This document shows, one piece after another, positions 22,801 through 35,604 of a stretch of DNA of 58,131 nt. How positions within the stretch are numbered: position 1 is the first letter of the stretch; each line of letters begins with the position of its first letter. A program made the translations under genes and the position numbers. Source of the DNA: Circinella minor. Taxonomy: Eukaryota > Mucoromycota > Mucoromycetes > Mucorales > Lichtheimiaceae. The stretch is from assembly GCA_016758965.1 (NCBI GenBank), contig JAEPRB010000243.1:1-58131 (forward strand). The letters are read 5' to 3'. The notes beneath the pieces were generated by a model. That model was not told the origin of the DNA and did no database searches. It saw nothing but the letters and a program-made list of their open reading frames with translations.

Positions 22801-23737
22801 CTAAAGGTAATGTTGATATACTACATATTATATGAAACTAAAAATAAAATAAAATAAGATTTTCAACAAGAGATTTAAACACAAAAATATAGCTTATTTT
22901 ACTTGTTACTATCTACGTATCAAATAATCATTTTGTATATATATGTATAGTATTATTGAACCAATATCTTCTATCTCATCCTGATAATCAAATGTTGCCA
23001 CGGCAACATGAAGAAGAACAAGAAGAATGTTATTTTTATGTTGAAGCACCAATTATAAATGAACGGTGGGATTTATTCCTTGATATCTTGATATATATCA
23101 AATACTTTGATCCACATGTACAAACTATTCTGTATGTTTCTCTTTTATATATATATAGATATATATAAGAGATAGTGTTATAAACAAGAGCATTATTACT
23201 TTACAAATAATTCATATTAAAATTATTTACCATATATAGCAATGTGGGTCATATTGTCGTACATGGAAACGATAAGATTGACTCAATTATTGGTAGAGTG
23301 AATCAAATGGTAGGGAATAAAAGTGATATAGCACTCGAATTTTATGAGGTTTGTATATATATAGTCTATATCTTTCGTAAAAAAGAAAAACGCTATATAT
23401 ATATTATTGATTAACATAATAACAACAATGCTTATAATAACGAACTTTTTTTAATAATAGATTGTTAGTGATACTATGATTAAATTCTGTCCTATTTCAA
23501 GAACGTTTCATGATGCCAAATTTCAAAATGGAGATATTCTCTGTGCACAATCTGTTCTCTCAGAATATATGCAAGTATTTATTAAGAAAATAAAAAACCA
23601 CACGAATTAAAACTAAAACTTTTTGTAACAAAAAAACAATCTACGTAACTAATATTCGTATTTATTTTTGTAGGAAGAAAAATATGTATGGAATGGCTTT
23701 AAATCCTGAGAGTTATTTTGCTTCTAAATTGGATTGA
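19824..23737 (+). CDS. catalytically dead USP7/Ubp15-family protein (MATH + pseudo-USP + ubiquitin-like region)
   Basis: Fifteen exons join in frame: 19824-19944, 20049-20360, 20444-20666, 20786-20982, 21130-21230, 21294-21366, 21484-21751, 21881-21967, 22073-22287, 22411-22475, 22566-22806, 22951-23131, 23240-23348, 23461-23574 and 23674-23709, about 780 aa. A MATH domain spans about 45-190 (WNIRNWTAI, GGHRWILVLYPKGHRW, then HRYDIMDEDHEDWGY). The USP fold follows, but the Cys box NQGATCYMN is replaced by NEKKKENDDGHTN, with Gly about 236 at the Cys position. The His-box GGHY is SGQY (Gln445). The Asp after W(Y)KID is kept. USP7-type ubiquitin-like modules follow (VFRLWTINQRQNGTFRPES; GHIVVHGNDKI). 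It stops well short of USP7's 1102 aa. It is probably a ubiquitin- or substrate-binding pseudoenzyme. The last exon has two possible acceptors (start 23674 or 23678) giving different tails, with stops ending at 23709 or 23737. Confidence 0.88.
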
Positions 23738-26284
23738 TGTAAACCATTTATGTCGTTAGAAACAATATAATGGAAACAAAAGTAGTAATGTATATTACTA
23801 TATTACCTATTATCTTTCTATTGATAAAATCTTATGTCTTACATGTTTTTGGTAAAAAAAAAAAAATAGCATCGAAATAAGAGTATGGTATTATTTTTAG
23901 GATTTAAAAATAAATATATTTTGATAAGCTTATATAATACTATAGCATACCATAATCATGGGTAGATAGATTGTAATTTTTGGAATTACTGATAATACTA
24001 TTTTTAAAAAGCATTTTTTCTCAAAAGAGTAATTGTAGACATACAGGTATTTAATTTCATGTAGTATTCTTTTATAGTTTCTTTACCTTTACAAAATTTT
24101 GGTCAGTTCTGGATGCTTTTGACATGATTAAAGGTGATGTTCACGCTACCATAACATGATGGGATCATTCAATTGATATTGAGACCACATGGTTTAAGAA
24201 GTGATACACAAGCTTGCAAAAAAAGACAAAAAATCGATTTTCAATGATTAAACTATAATTAACAAATTTTTTTTTCTAGAAAAGGTAAAATCCCATGTTA
24301 TTCAAATTACGTATCTATGTGTAATAATGGTTCAACAAGTAAAAAAAACAATAATGATACTATATATCTTTTTATTCGTTAAGACCATTTTACCGATTTT
24401 ATAATAATGATCTGATTCACAAACCCAAAAAGAACTACGTATATCTTATTTACCATCATCAAATCAGTGAAAGATATATAAAAAAATGTGCGCGCAGTTA
24501 TATAATAATTATGGAATATTGGACCTTTGTTAGTTACACACAGACACGCATTCTCCCATGCTGTCCATATATGTTAACAAGCGCGTTGTTCATGAATGTT
24601 AACCCCTTATTATTTCATTGGTAATAAAAAAACAATAACACTGAAATACACATGTACAATACTTTCTTTTTTTGTAAAGATCACCGTCATTGTATATAGC
24701 TTTTTTTCTTATATAATGTTGTGATATAATTAGTTTGTTGTTGTTGTTATGGTGATGATAAATATTTTTTATCTTCACTCAGGTTATTATCAACAAACTT
24801 TTTTTTTAAAAAAAAAATTATTACTCAAAAGTTATCAAAAATGCTGACAAGTTAACACATGTGGGACAACAACCCCAGGAGTCGGGGGGGGGGAAGGGAA
24901 GTTGTTTTCAATTATCTTTAAACGTTTCTTTTTTGGTCTAGAAAAAAAATAGTTAACTTATTGTTCACCATTCTATTCTGGAGTTTAAAATCGAATGTTT
25001 TTTTGTATACAAAAAAAGATCCAAACAGGGTAATCTGACCCTGACTTTTTTGTGTAAAACTCAACAAAAGATTATATAAAAAAAACAAAATTACATATTT
25101 TTTATTTAATTTTTGATGAATCTAGACTGAATAAGAATTATTATTATTTTGGACAAGGTCAAACTACATTATAATTATGAATCTTCTTTAATAATAATAA
25201 TAATAGAAACAAAAAAAGAGAACTACATCACACATAGTACGTACAGCATTTATAACTAAACAATATTATATATATATAAAAAAAAAGAAATTTACTTGCA
25301 GCGATTGTGTATGTTTCACATGATTATAATTATATATAAAAAGTCCCACGGTTACATTCAAGAATGATAGTTGTTGATTCGTAGACTCTTATATTATTAT
25401 ACTATTCTTTATTTGAAATAGAGAAAAATAATAGTATTTTACTATTATCTTAACAGCAAAAAAAAGCAACAACAACAACAACAACAATGTGTCACGTTAT
25501 AAAATATAATGACAGAAACAATCAACTTTCCGAGTTGGCTAAAAGTAAAAAAAAAAAACTTGGCATTTAAACAATGCATATTTGAAGTTTATGCATTTAG
25601 TAAAAAACTATTATTATTTCCTGCATTGATTTTCTTTTTCTCTCAATATTAAATAGATTCATATGTTAGATATAAACAATAAAGAATGGGAATCCCTCAA
25701 ATAAATTAATCAAAACATTAAGGAGAAACAAGAAAACCACGGATAATATATTGAAATGCCTACATAAAAGGGTTAATATTATTAAACTTCTTGTTTCCAT
25801 TGAAAATTTTCCAATTGACTCACTTTACGAAAAGAAAAAAAAACGGAGTATAAAAAACTACATCACGCCACAATTTTTCAACCAATTTCTATACACCAAG
25901 CCAACATTGAAGAAAAAAAAAAAAGGGGGAACGGAGAGAAGAGAGTGGGTGGGTGGGGGGTGGAAGAGAGAAGAGGCAAAATGATAATTGTTTTTAATTT
26001 TTTACCTCTTAAAGTGGGTGGTTGAACCATGCCAAAAAACAAAAAGTCCGCATAATATTCCCAACTGCACTTAACTTTCTTATTTCTTTTTTTCTTTTGT
26101 TTCTTCCATTCCCCAGAGCCCCTGTGCCTTCCCTTCTTCCCTTTTACACACTTTCTCTCTTTCTTTCTCTTATATATATATATATATATATTATATACTA
26201 CTACTACTACTACTACTACTACTAGTATTTATTAGTACTTCTTTTTCTTATATATATATATATATATAAAATAACAATTACATA
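23738..26284. other. intergenic, 2.5 kb without a recognised gene
   Basis: It contains poly(T)/poly(A) runs, a G run at 24884-24892 and an (ACT)n tract near 26197-26222. A possible coding scrap in one frame near 24100-24205 (LDAFDMIKGDV, stop, WDHSIDIETTWF) suggests an old pseudogene fragment but is not assignable. The CT-rich and TA-rich 26090-26280 segment is the likely SREBP promoter and leader. Confidence 0.4.
26197..26222. repeat. (CTA)n trinucleotide repeat
   Basis: About eight tandem CTA/ACT triplets in the 5' region of the SREBP gene. Confidence 0.8.
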
Positions 26285-29200
26285 ATGGACACATTCGGGA
26301 TTTATGATGAAGACGATCCCACTTTATATACGAATGGAAACTATCCAACTTTATCACAGTTTGATCTTGACTTACAACAACAAGCTCAAGCAGCACTTCA
26401 ACAAGGAGGTTGGCAAGACTTTGATATGTTTCTACCTCAAGTAGTTTCTGAAGTTTTTTATAACAATAATAATAACAATAATGGTCATATTACTCCTCCT
26501 ACCACTTCGCCACAACAACAACAGTTATCACCACCACAACAAAACTTTCAACAACCATTACAACAACAAGAACCTGTCATAAATATACCACAATCATTTA
26601 TTGACACAAACGCTATTTATAATACAGCATTATTTGGAAATATAATGCTAAATAATAAAATAATGAATAGCAATAATAATAATAATAATAATAGTACCAT
26701 GCCCATTTCACCACCCCTCGTTTCATTTGATGCAACTCCCATTGTACCTTCACAATGGAATACTACTACTACAACAACAAATGAACCTATTGAAACTATT
26801 TTAAAAACAGAATACCCAAGTCCAGAAAACTTGATTAGTTCACCTGCTAGTGAATCAAAGAGTCAATTAGACCAAGTTAATTTTATTGATTCACTTCCTC
26901 CAACTGTTATTACTCCTCCTTCTTTACATAATATTAATACTACTACTGTTATTACTAGTCCTTCATCTAGTACTAGTATAGCTACAACTACAGTAACAAC
27001 ACCCAATGATACAATACTCAATTCACCGTTAACTAATGCATCATCATCATCAATGATAGATCAACAACAACATTTATCAGCACAACAAACAATGGTTACA
27101 TCACAACCTGTTTCAACCATTGCTACTCCCCCATCCACTGCAGATGCCTCACCCCCTCCTTTAGCTGCATCTGCACCTGCATCTTCTTGGAATAATAGCA
27201 ATAACGGATTTCTAGAACAACAAGGTTTGTTTAATTACTATTCACATTTTATTTCCTTCGTCTTCTTTTTTCTTCTTCTCCTTATTGTATTTATTTTTAG
27301 ATATATATATATATATATATAAAGTTATTTATATATAAAACAATTAATCCTTCTCGAACAAAAATTATATTTAGGTAATAAGGTACCAATACAACGTCTG
27401 AAACCACCCGTTACTTCCACAGTTCAACAAACCAATGGCGGACTTATAACTTCTAATGGTGGACGACAACAAAAAAAGACTGCACATAATGCAATTGAAC
27501 GAAGGTATCGAAACAATATTAATGATCGTATTGCCGAATTAAAGAATGCTGTACCTGCCTTATTACATGCCAAATTAAAAGATGCTCGTACTGCTGGTAA
27601 ACGTTCACGTGCCATGGAGGACGATGATGATGAAGCAGAAGATGGAGAAGAATTTTTAGACGGTGTAGCTGTTGCAACTAAATTAAACAAGGCAACCATT
27701 TTACGTAAAGCGACAGAATATATTACACATTTAAAAAAGACAGGTGAAGATATGCAACAAGAAAATACTGTATTACAACATTTATTAGCTCAATTACCAG
27801 GTGGTCAAGAAGTCTTGGGTCGTTATCGAATGCAAAAAGTACAACGTGAACAAGATATGCAACGTCAACGTCTTATTGAACGACAACAAATGACTAAACA
27901 GCAACAACAACAGCAACAACAGCAACGTAAACCAGGTCGAAAACGTACTAAAACATCTTCTTCTCCTGGTATGATCGAAGAATATGAATCGGGTTCTACA
28001 ACGGGCTCAGATCCAGCAACACCCCCACCTAATAATGTTGGTAACCGGGTCTTTATGGCTATTTTCGCTTGTCTTACCTTCTTTTCATCATCTCCGCTTA
28101 CTGCTGGTCCTTCAAGCTCAGAGCAATTCCAAAATCATCGTCACGCTTCACGTGCTGCCAGTAGTGTTGGTGAAACTGTAGGCGATAGTAATAATTATAC
28201 TATGGCTCCTACTTCTTCAACCAATACATCATTTATTAGCTCTTTATTACCATTTGATAATACATGGTAAGTACAATTCTTTTTTTTTTTTTACATTACA
28301 ACTACAATATTGATTGGTTTTTATAAACTTAACAATTTCTCTTTCTTTCTTTCTCTAAAAAAATAGGACATTATTACGAACTATTATCTTTGTTCTTTTC
28401 ATTGGTCATTTATTATTCCCTTATATGCGATCCTTGATTTTTGGTCGATTCCCATTAAATGTCAAACGAGTATCAAGAGCTAAACGAGTAGCAACACGTA
28501 AAAGAGTTCAGATTTCCAATTCAGCTGTCTCTTCTGCTATTGGAACCATCACACCTGGTGATCAAAAATGTTTCCGTATTTATGACATTATTATTCGATC
28601 TCTTGAAATGAATGAAGATGGTCCACCACGCACATGGATTGGCTATTTATTACAAATTACCAAGGAAGCAGCGCGTTTAATTTCTCGTCAAGCTTTTGGT
28701 TATGAAATTTTATATGATGAAGATGATCAACTTGTTCTTGAAGATGAATGGGAACAAGTTTGTAAATGGATCAAATTAAATGAAATTGAATGTTTAGGAG
28801 GTAAAAAGATATATATATATATATATATATATTATAGATATTTCATGTATAAAAGAAAAAGTAATTCATTTTTTTTTTGGTCTCTCATTTTATTTTAATA
28901 GGTAATCCTGAAATCACACGATGGAGTATGCTTCATTCTTGTCTTCGTATGATTAATTTGGTTGAAGTTCTCGATGACGAAGAACATGAATATTTACCCC
29001 AAATGCGTGCACGAGTCTATGCTACTGCATCTATTGAAATGGCTGCTATCTTACGTAATCTTCCTCTTGCCAATCGACTCTCTAGATATTTTTGGCGTCA
29101 AGCTGTTTATGAGACGAGTGAAGATATGCGTCATCCTAGTAACAATGATGATGGTTATATGCGTTCCTTAGTCTCCATGATTCAACAACAAGATCACAAC

Positions 29201-30268
29201 ATTGAAGATATTTTACAATCGCAAGCATGGAATGAAACATTACAAGTCATTCGTTATCAAGTTGGACAAGATCATACCAATCTTTCATTATCATTAACTG
29301 CACCCGTGCTGGTTCCCGTGGCCATTTTATCTACACTTCATCTTCTTGACAGCCTTCAAACTCAATTCGGTCGATTGATTGGACATATTTGCGATAGTTC
29401 ACCTACTGTATCTAAAAATGACAATGATATTACATCATCTGTTGGTCATGAAGGTTATTTGTTTGAATCGATCTTGTCAGTCACAAGAGCAGATGATGAT
29501 CATCAACGACTTGCCCATTGGTTAGCAGCTGTTGGTATGACTGTAGAAACTTTATGGAAAAATGACGTTAAAGCAGCTGAACATTGGATGGGTACTGTTG
29601 TCAAACGTGTACCCCGGGCCCTTATGGTCAACAATGGAAATGGTCAACAAGACATTGTTGCCTACAAGAACAAAATGAATCAATTAGATGAACAAGTCAA
29701 GAAACATTTAGTTCATATTCTTTCTGGTGCTACATTAATTAAACGTGGTGAACAAATGGCTGGTATTCAACAATTACAAATGGCTGAAAATATTCAACAA
29801 AGTATCAAAAAACTCAAGGCGAATAAATCGATTGCTAACTCCCACCAAAATAATCATCATCTCGAAAGTGTTGTGATGGCATTAACAGAATTTTCTGTGG
29901 CTGTCATTGGATTAGAAGCATGGATTTCTGCCTGGAAACAACAAGGAAATAATGATGAAATGAATATTCGAGAGATTCGAGGACAGGTGACATCATCTAC
30001 CATTCATTTACGGCGAATGATCAAATGGTCATTTTTAATGGAGTTACCGACGAATCAAATGATTGCAAGATTAAGTCGATTAAGTGGATTTGTAGCGCAA
30101 CAACTAGATGAAGCAGATTCTGGTTTTGATTGTTCCGATTTAGAAAGTGATGATGATGGTGGGGATAGAGTAACGAGTACTCTAATGTATGATACGGATG
30201 TTGAAGAAGATGAAGTGCTTGCTAAACGAGCAGATAAAGCTCATGATATCCTACATGGCATTTTGTGA
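26285..30268 (+). CDS. sterol regulatory element-binding protein (Sre1/SrbA-type SREBP)
   Basis: Four exons, 26285-27224, 27375-28266, 28367-28800 and 28902-30268, join in phase to 1210 aa. The first 310 residues are an Asn/Gln/Ser/Thr-rich activation region. A bHLH follows, with the SREBP hallmark Tyr in the basic helix (HNAIERRYRNNINDRIAEL). The HLH loop is long and acidic (MEDDDDEAEDGEEF), and helix 2 is ATKLNKATILRKATEYITHL. Two membrane segments flank a short loop: RVFMAIFACLTFF (about 538-556) and LLRTIIFVLFIGHLLFPYM (about 612-632). The roughly 570-residue C-terminal part resembles the fungal SREBP C-terminal domain (DUF2014 type). SREBPs sit in the ER, are cut under low sterol or oxygen, and the bHLH part enters the nucleus. 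All expected parts are present. The cleavage site cannot be placed. Confidence 0.93.
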
Positions 30269-30328
30269 AATTCTTAAGTCTTTTTTTTTCTTCTCTCTTG
30301 TTTTTTTTTTCTTTTTTTGTACTCTACA

Positions 30329-30360
<32 letters not shown>

Positions 30361-32773
30361 ACAAAACAATTATAAATATACACATAACATTCAAACAATA
30401 ACCATAATAAAAAAAAATATCACTCATCCTTTTTTTTTCCCTCTCTTCAACAAACATACACACACATAATATATATATATATATCTACAACGCCCTTTTT
30501 TTTTCATAAATAAATATAATTCTTTTTTTTTAACTTTCTTGTTTTCTAGTTTTATAATTTAAAATTGGTATTTCTTTATTTCTTTGGCAGCTAGAGTTGT
30601 TAAGTCTGAATCAAATGAATATCATATAAGTAAAATTATGCCTATTATGATACAAAAAGGGTGAGCGCTACTCAGCAAGTCAAGAAGAAAACGATTTATA
30701 TATATACTTTATGAGAATAATAACTCAGATCTTTAAAAATAATCTTTCTCATCAGCCATACGTAACAATATAAAATTTATTTAATTTTGATTATAATATC
30801 ATACACTCAAAATATTATATATAAATGGTTGAGATTTATTTCAATGACAAAAAGGTTTACAGCATTACGGGACGAGGCAACCCATGTGTAACCATGATTA
30901 TAATATCATATAAAATTTTATTGCAGCAAAAACACTGCATTTCTCTGAATTAAACTACTATTTTTTTTTTTGTTTATATTTACAAGTCTTGTTGATAAAA
31001 TAATAATGCATATATCACACTTTTTTTTAAAGATAATGACTATAAATATTATGTCGCAATATGTAAGACATATTAATATGACGAGGAGAGTATAAACTGT
31101 CTGTCACCATGATCAATAACAGTTTATACTCATAAACATTGATCTCCGATAAAATTGAGATTTTGGGTAACTTGATCGTGATGTTAGATCGGTTACAGCT
31201 TGTCAAAACCCTTTTCAGTTCTTCTCAATGGACATTTAAATAAAGTTATATCTGTTCCCAAAATTTTATTTTAATTCCATTTTCATCTTTTTTATAACTG
31301 ATACTTTTTGTTTTGTTTTTTGTTTCCACAGATCCAAATTTCGATAAATAATAAACAAATGGAGGAAAGAAGAGGCAAGTAGGAAAAAAAAAAAGGGGGG
31401 GGGTCTTGACAAAGAAAAGGTTTAGGGTAGTACATAGTGGATATGTTTGGGGAACACAACATAAGTCTTAGTACAGGACGCATATTTTCACAGAGGTATA
31501 AATATTGGTCTATTTATGGTAATTTCAAATAGTCCTTCACTTATCCATTGGTTTTGTATTTTCAACATAACAAGTGTACAATTCATATCATTGATAAGTA
31601 ACGTAGTGTAATGAAATGATTATAATATCGCAATATCATGTTTTTTTTTCACACGACAAAATCGTTAGTAAAGAAAAAGAAATGCGTTATAATTTTTCTT
31701 TAATATAATAGAGATTAATTAATTTATGAAAAGTACCCGGTTCATTTTCAACCATGATGGATTAATAAGGTTGATCGAGTGTCTGTGGTTACTCATAACA
31801 AATTACAGGCTGTGAATCATTATTGGTTTTTCAGTATATATATTTATAGTGAATTCAGAATATTAACAATATAATAGAATGAACATGAAGTTTTGGGGAA
31901 GGTATCTTGTGTACCACATAAGTAACAACAAATAACAACAGATTTATTCAGTTCCTTTTGTTTTTATTTATCTTATATTTTATTAACCTCTCATTTATTT
32001 TTGTAGCAGCCATTAAATTAATAATGATTAATAGTTATGAATGAATATTATTGATTGTAAATTATTATAAACAAAATAGTAATAATTTTATGTATAAAAT
32101 TAGAGTTAATCAAATTGATAAAAAAAAATGATCGCCGTTCTTACCTCTATCTCCTTGGCTTTTTTTACTACAACGAAGAATTTGGTATACCAAAAAGAAC
32201 TAAATAACGGATCACATGTGTAATGCGAAAGGTTCGGGAATCCCCTTACTCCGATTTTTTTTTTTTTTTTTTGGCTTCCTGGCATCCCGGAAAAGAATAT
32301 AAAGGTTAGTTTACTATTTTTATATACTTCTTCTTTATCGATGTTAATAAAGAAAAATAAATAAATAAAAAACGTCAATTGAATCCTTGTTAAAATAATA
32401 AATGTATATGCACTTTAAAAAAAAAAGAGAGAAAAGAAGGTAAAAAAAGGTGGCACTTTCGGTAATAACGACGGAGGTAAATGATCAGCAAAATACATCA
32501 TTCCCCATTTCGGATTTCTTCCGTTAAATCATTCTGTGTAGCCCACACGCTACATAACAACATAAATGTGTATTTTAACTTGAACATAACATAACAACAA
32601 ATCAGTAATAAATTGATTCGTCCACTTTTTTTTTGGAAGAACTAAAAAAGTAGCTGCAGTTTGTTGTTGTTTTTACTGTCTAATTATTTTCTTTTTCCGT
32701 TTTATTATTTTTTTGTTCTTTTCTTTTCTTCTACTACTTTTTTTTTATTTAAATATATATACTCTCTACTTTA
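30269..32773. other. intergenic, 2.5 kb with small inverted repeats
   Basis: No gene is recognised. (TA)n tracts lie at 30330-30360 and 30470-30483. The word GATTATAATATCATA recurs near 30788 and 30897. The segment GGCTTCCTGGCATCCCGGAAAAGAATAT near 32272 resembles GGCTTCCTGGCAGCCAGAAAACAATAT at 6216, a possible shared short repeat. The last 200 bp are T/C-rich and form the likely kinase-gene promoter. Confidence 0.4.
31088..31131. repeat. 13-bp perfect inverted repeat with 18-nt spacer
   Basis: GAGTATAAACTGT at 31088-31100 is exactly complementary to ACAGTTTATACTC at 31119-31131. It could be the ends of a tiny MITE or a cruciform. No target duplication is obvious. Confidence 0.6.
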
Positions 32774-35604
32774 ATGGCTCCTTTAACAGAAACAAGTGGA
32801 TTTAGTATAAATAGTTCTTTAGAAAAGAACAGCTTAAAAAATAAGATACACACGATCGGATCTTATAAATTATTAGAAACTTTGGGTATAGGCGAGTTTG
32901 GTAAAGTCAAGTTAGCTCAACATGTTCACACTGGTCAAAAAGTATTATTATTTTTATTTATTATCTTTTTGAAAGAAAAACAATAAAAGTTTTTATTAAT
33001 TATATATATATATTTTTCTTTTCTTTTGAAGGTGGCTATTAAAATGATTGATAAAAATTATACTGAAAAAGTGAATATTCGTGACAAAGTGGATAGAGAA
33101 ATCGTTCTTTTAAAGGTATTTTTTGAGAGAAAAAAAAAATAGCAATTAAAACCCCGTATCACTTATTTCTTTGTCCCAAAAAAATATATAACTCAGGTTA
33201 TATAAAACGTATAATAAGATTTTTTATTCTGTAAAATACAGTTTTTTAATAACAAAAAAAAAAAACACTTTTTTTTTTTTTTTGTCATAATGACACATAA
33301 AAAATATTGATTAGAAATTATCACATCCATCTATTGTTAAACTTTTTGATGTGATTGAAACAGAACGATATATTGGCATGGTAATGGAATATGCCTCAGG
33401 TAAAAAAAAAAAAAAAAAAATATTTAATTTTATTTTTGCTTCGTGCACGTCCCCCCATCTTTTTTAACTAAATAAAAATAACAATGTTTTTTTTTCTTTC
33501 ACCGAATAGGTGGAGAACTTTTTGAATATATTTTAACTCGAGATTATCTTGAAGAACATGTTGCACGACCATTTTTTGGTCAACTTATTAGTAGTGTACA
33601 TTATATGCATCAAAAAGGTGTTGTTCATCGCGATTTAAAGCTGGTAAGTAATAAAAAAAAAGCTAATTATGTATTATTCGCTTTTTTTTTTTTTTTATTA
33701 TGTAAAATACGAAAATAACACATAACACGAGTAAAAAAAGAAGTTCTGGATGGGTTAGATTTTTTGCGTGTGTAAATTTTTGCATAACAAAGTTGTATAA
33801 TAGCTAACTCCGCGCGTGCCCAATTTATTTTATTTATTTTTATTTTCTACCAATTTTTGTGTTTATTTTTGAAATGGGGGGGATCTAAACCAAAATAAGG
33901 AAAATGTCCTTTTATTTGATGACCAACGTCATATAGTTATTACTGATTTCGGATTTGCAAATAATTGCACGGGCCAAGAAGACTTATTGAGTACATGTTG
34001 TGGATCGCCATGTTACGCCGCTCCTGAACTTTTAGTGGGATCCGAATATGTTGGCCCTGCCGTCGATATTTGGTCTTGTGGTGTCGTTCTCTATGCCATG
34101 TTATGTGGATTCTTACCTTTTGATGATCATCGTAATATGAGTTTATTATATAAAGATATGTTAGAAGCACCCCTTGTTTTTCCATCACGAATTAGTCCAG
34201 ATGCACGGGATCTTTTGCGTCAAATGTTGGAACCTAATCCTGAACATCGATGTAAAATGGAAATAGTCTTGGCTCATCCATGGTTAGAAAATCAGCGGAC
34301 AATTTTGGAAAAAAGTTTGGAAACTCTGGAAACCGAAGCGATGGAAATGTCACGTACAAATGGGGTGACCACAAGTACAACGATGGCGGGAATAACACCA
34401 GAAGAGGAAGACGAACAAGGAATCGCAGTTAATAATAGTATGCACAGTAATAATTTTATTGGAACGATCGAAAATGTAGAAAAACCGCAGCAATCTATGA
34501 AAGTGGCGTCTTTGGCAGTGGCGTCCTCACCCTCTCCTCCTCCGGAAGTGCCATCCGCAGTACAAACCGATGATAATATACCAAAGCTTCAATTAAGCAA
34601 ACGACAACGGTTTTTTCGATTATTCTATCTCATTAGAAAGGAAAAAGATACCCACTGTAACAACAATAATAATACGAGTAGCAGTAGTTCTAATAGCACC
34701 ACCTCAGAATCTGATGATATTAAACATAGACGACGGTTTACTTGGTCATTAACGATGCGACGTGGTGATCGAAAACGAAAAAAGAGGGAGAGCAATAACT
34801 GTAAGAAAACAAAAATATAAACTCGAGAAAAAGAGCTAGCGATATGGGGAAAACAGGATACATGGCAATATGGAAAAAAAAAAATTGAGAAATATTTTTT
34901 TCTTTTCCCTTTTTTTTTTTTTAATTATTCTAATAATAATGGCTGGAAACTGTATCTGGAGAAAGGATATTCACAGGGGGAAAAAAAGAAGTGTTATGAT
35001 AATATTATGATAATAGTATGAGGGGGCGGCGATATGGATTGATCGCATTGATTATCATGAAAAAAAAACAGAAGGGGGGGAGGGAAAAAAGGGGGTATAT
35101 TATGTATAGATTATGTATAATTATATATTATTATTCTCTGACCTGTTATATATTTATTTGTTTTTTTTTTTCTTGTTCTACGTTCCTGCATAATCATGTA
35201 TTATAGCAATTGCATGTATTACTCGGGTACATCCAGAATCACTATTAGTATTTACAAAAATTAGTGACCATCAGTTGCTTACGTTAGTCTTGCGTGTTCT
35301 GGCTATCTTGGGAATTCATATCCGTCAAGATGGTAATCAACAAATTGCATGTATTCGACGACCCAATGATTCCGGAACAATATATGGAAGTATGGAAAAT
35401 GGTTGTGAAGTCACATTCATTGTGGATATTAATTATACTGCATCCCATGGTCTTCGGAGCATTGGCATAAGACATCAAGAGGGACAAGAAGTTGCATATG
35501 AGTTTTTATGTGGTAAAATTATGGATATGTTAGAGCTTTTATTGGAACCACATCATCATCATCATCAGCAGCATCATCATCAGCAACAACAACACCAACA
35601 ATAG
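32774..35604 (+). CDS. Kin4/Ppk1-like Ser/Thr protein kinase with KA1-like tail
   Basis: Six exons, 32774-32941, 33032-33115, 33315-33399, 33510-33643, 33900-34800 and 35207-35604, join in phase to 589 aa. The kinase domain begins at about residue 30 ([74 protein letters not shown]) and all catalytic residues are present. The activation loop resembles SNF1-related Kin4-type kinases, which act in spindle-position and cell-cycle control (family knowledge). A disordered region with basic KHRRRFTWS follows. The last exon ([18 protein letters not shown] to [12 protein letters not shown]) looks like a KA1 membrane/autoinhibitory domain and ends in a His/Gln tract. The final intron is long (406 nt); if retained, translation stops 19 nt past the donor (TAA at 34818-34820) and the KA1 part is lost. 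Confidence 0.88.

Noticed and set aside
24090..24205. Protein-like fragment LDAFDMIKGDV, stop, WDHSIDIETTWF
   Set aside because: Too short and interrupted; no family could be named.
25487..25700. Tiny two-exon gene starting MCHVIKYNDRNNQ after ACAACAACA
   Set aside because: The best join gives only about 27 residues; the context is good but the product is not credible without transcripts.
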